Assembly (NCBI GenBank): GCA_007922195.1
Contig: ML682038.1
Span: 2,698,078-2,762,077, forward strand
Direction of reading: 5' to 3'
Length of the DNA: 64,000 bases
DNA from: Podocnemis expansa
Taxonomy: Eukaryota > Chordata > Testudines > Podocnemididae
A program made the position numbers and the translations under genes. The notes beneath the pieces were generated by a model. The model worked only from the letters and a program-made list of their open reading frames with translations. It was not told the DNA's origin and searched no databases. Shown here piece by piece: positions 56,628 to 64,000 of the stretch (position 1 is its first letter; the number at the start of each line of letters is the position of its first letter).

Positions 56628-64000
<7,373 letters not shown>

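Overview
This is vertebrate nuclear DNA and most probably reptilian; a turtle fits best. The single host gene is RAB2A on the + strand. Five exons are present (20883-20928, 35696-35767, 40795-40862, 56646-56728, 59946-60038), each with canonical GT/AG splice sites. They encode residues 1-120 of the roughly 212-residue Rab2A GTPase, and the gene runs off the right edge. A turtle is inferred from the repeat mix: many CR1 LINE fragments in both orientations, three DIRS-type tyrosine-recombinase retrotransposons, Penelope-like elements (PLEs) with a GIY-YIG endonuclease remnant, and many hAT miniatures with 8-bp target duplications. Species cannot be fixed from the sequence alone.

Layout. 1-8.3 kb: a CR1 reverse-transcriptase relic, a possible minus-strand LTR with a 74-bp tandem duplication, an orphan DIRS gag-like fragment, and unassigned AT-rich DNA. 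8.3-14.1 kb: a nearly complete DIRS element with about 200-bp inverted terminal repeats (ITRs), gag, RT-RNase H and tyrosine recombinase (YR). 14.3-17.9 kb: a second, internally deleted DIRS element, itself hit by an LTR-like insertion and a hAT fragment. 18.1-20.35 kb: an LTR-like fragment and nested hAT miniatures. 20.38-21.35 kb: the RAB2A CpG island, 5' UTR and exon 1. 20.9-35.7 kb (intron 1): PLE fragments, hATs, CR1s, a LINE of uncertain clade and a 400-N assembly gap. 35.8-40.8 kb (intron 2): a PLE palindrome and a degenerate 16-bp tandem array. 40.9-56.6 kb (intron 3): nested CR1s, two DNA-transposon miniatures, a PLE fragment with a GIY-YIG remnant and a third, decayed DIRS element. 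56.7-59.9 kb (intron 4): a PLE insertion with a 10-bp target duplication. 60.0-64.0 kb: start of intron 5, with little recognisable.

Only RAB2A looks functional as a protein-coding gene. Every mobile-element reading frame seen is interrupted. The most interesting structures are the PLE terminal repeats. They carry hammerhead-ribozyme-like motifs, several lie in facing inverted pairs, and four insertions still show direct target duplications of 10-14 bp. No previously undescribed system could be supported; the findings concern repeat architecture and a few unexplained sequences.
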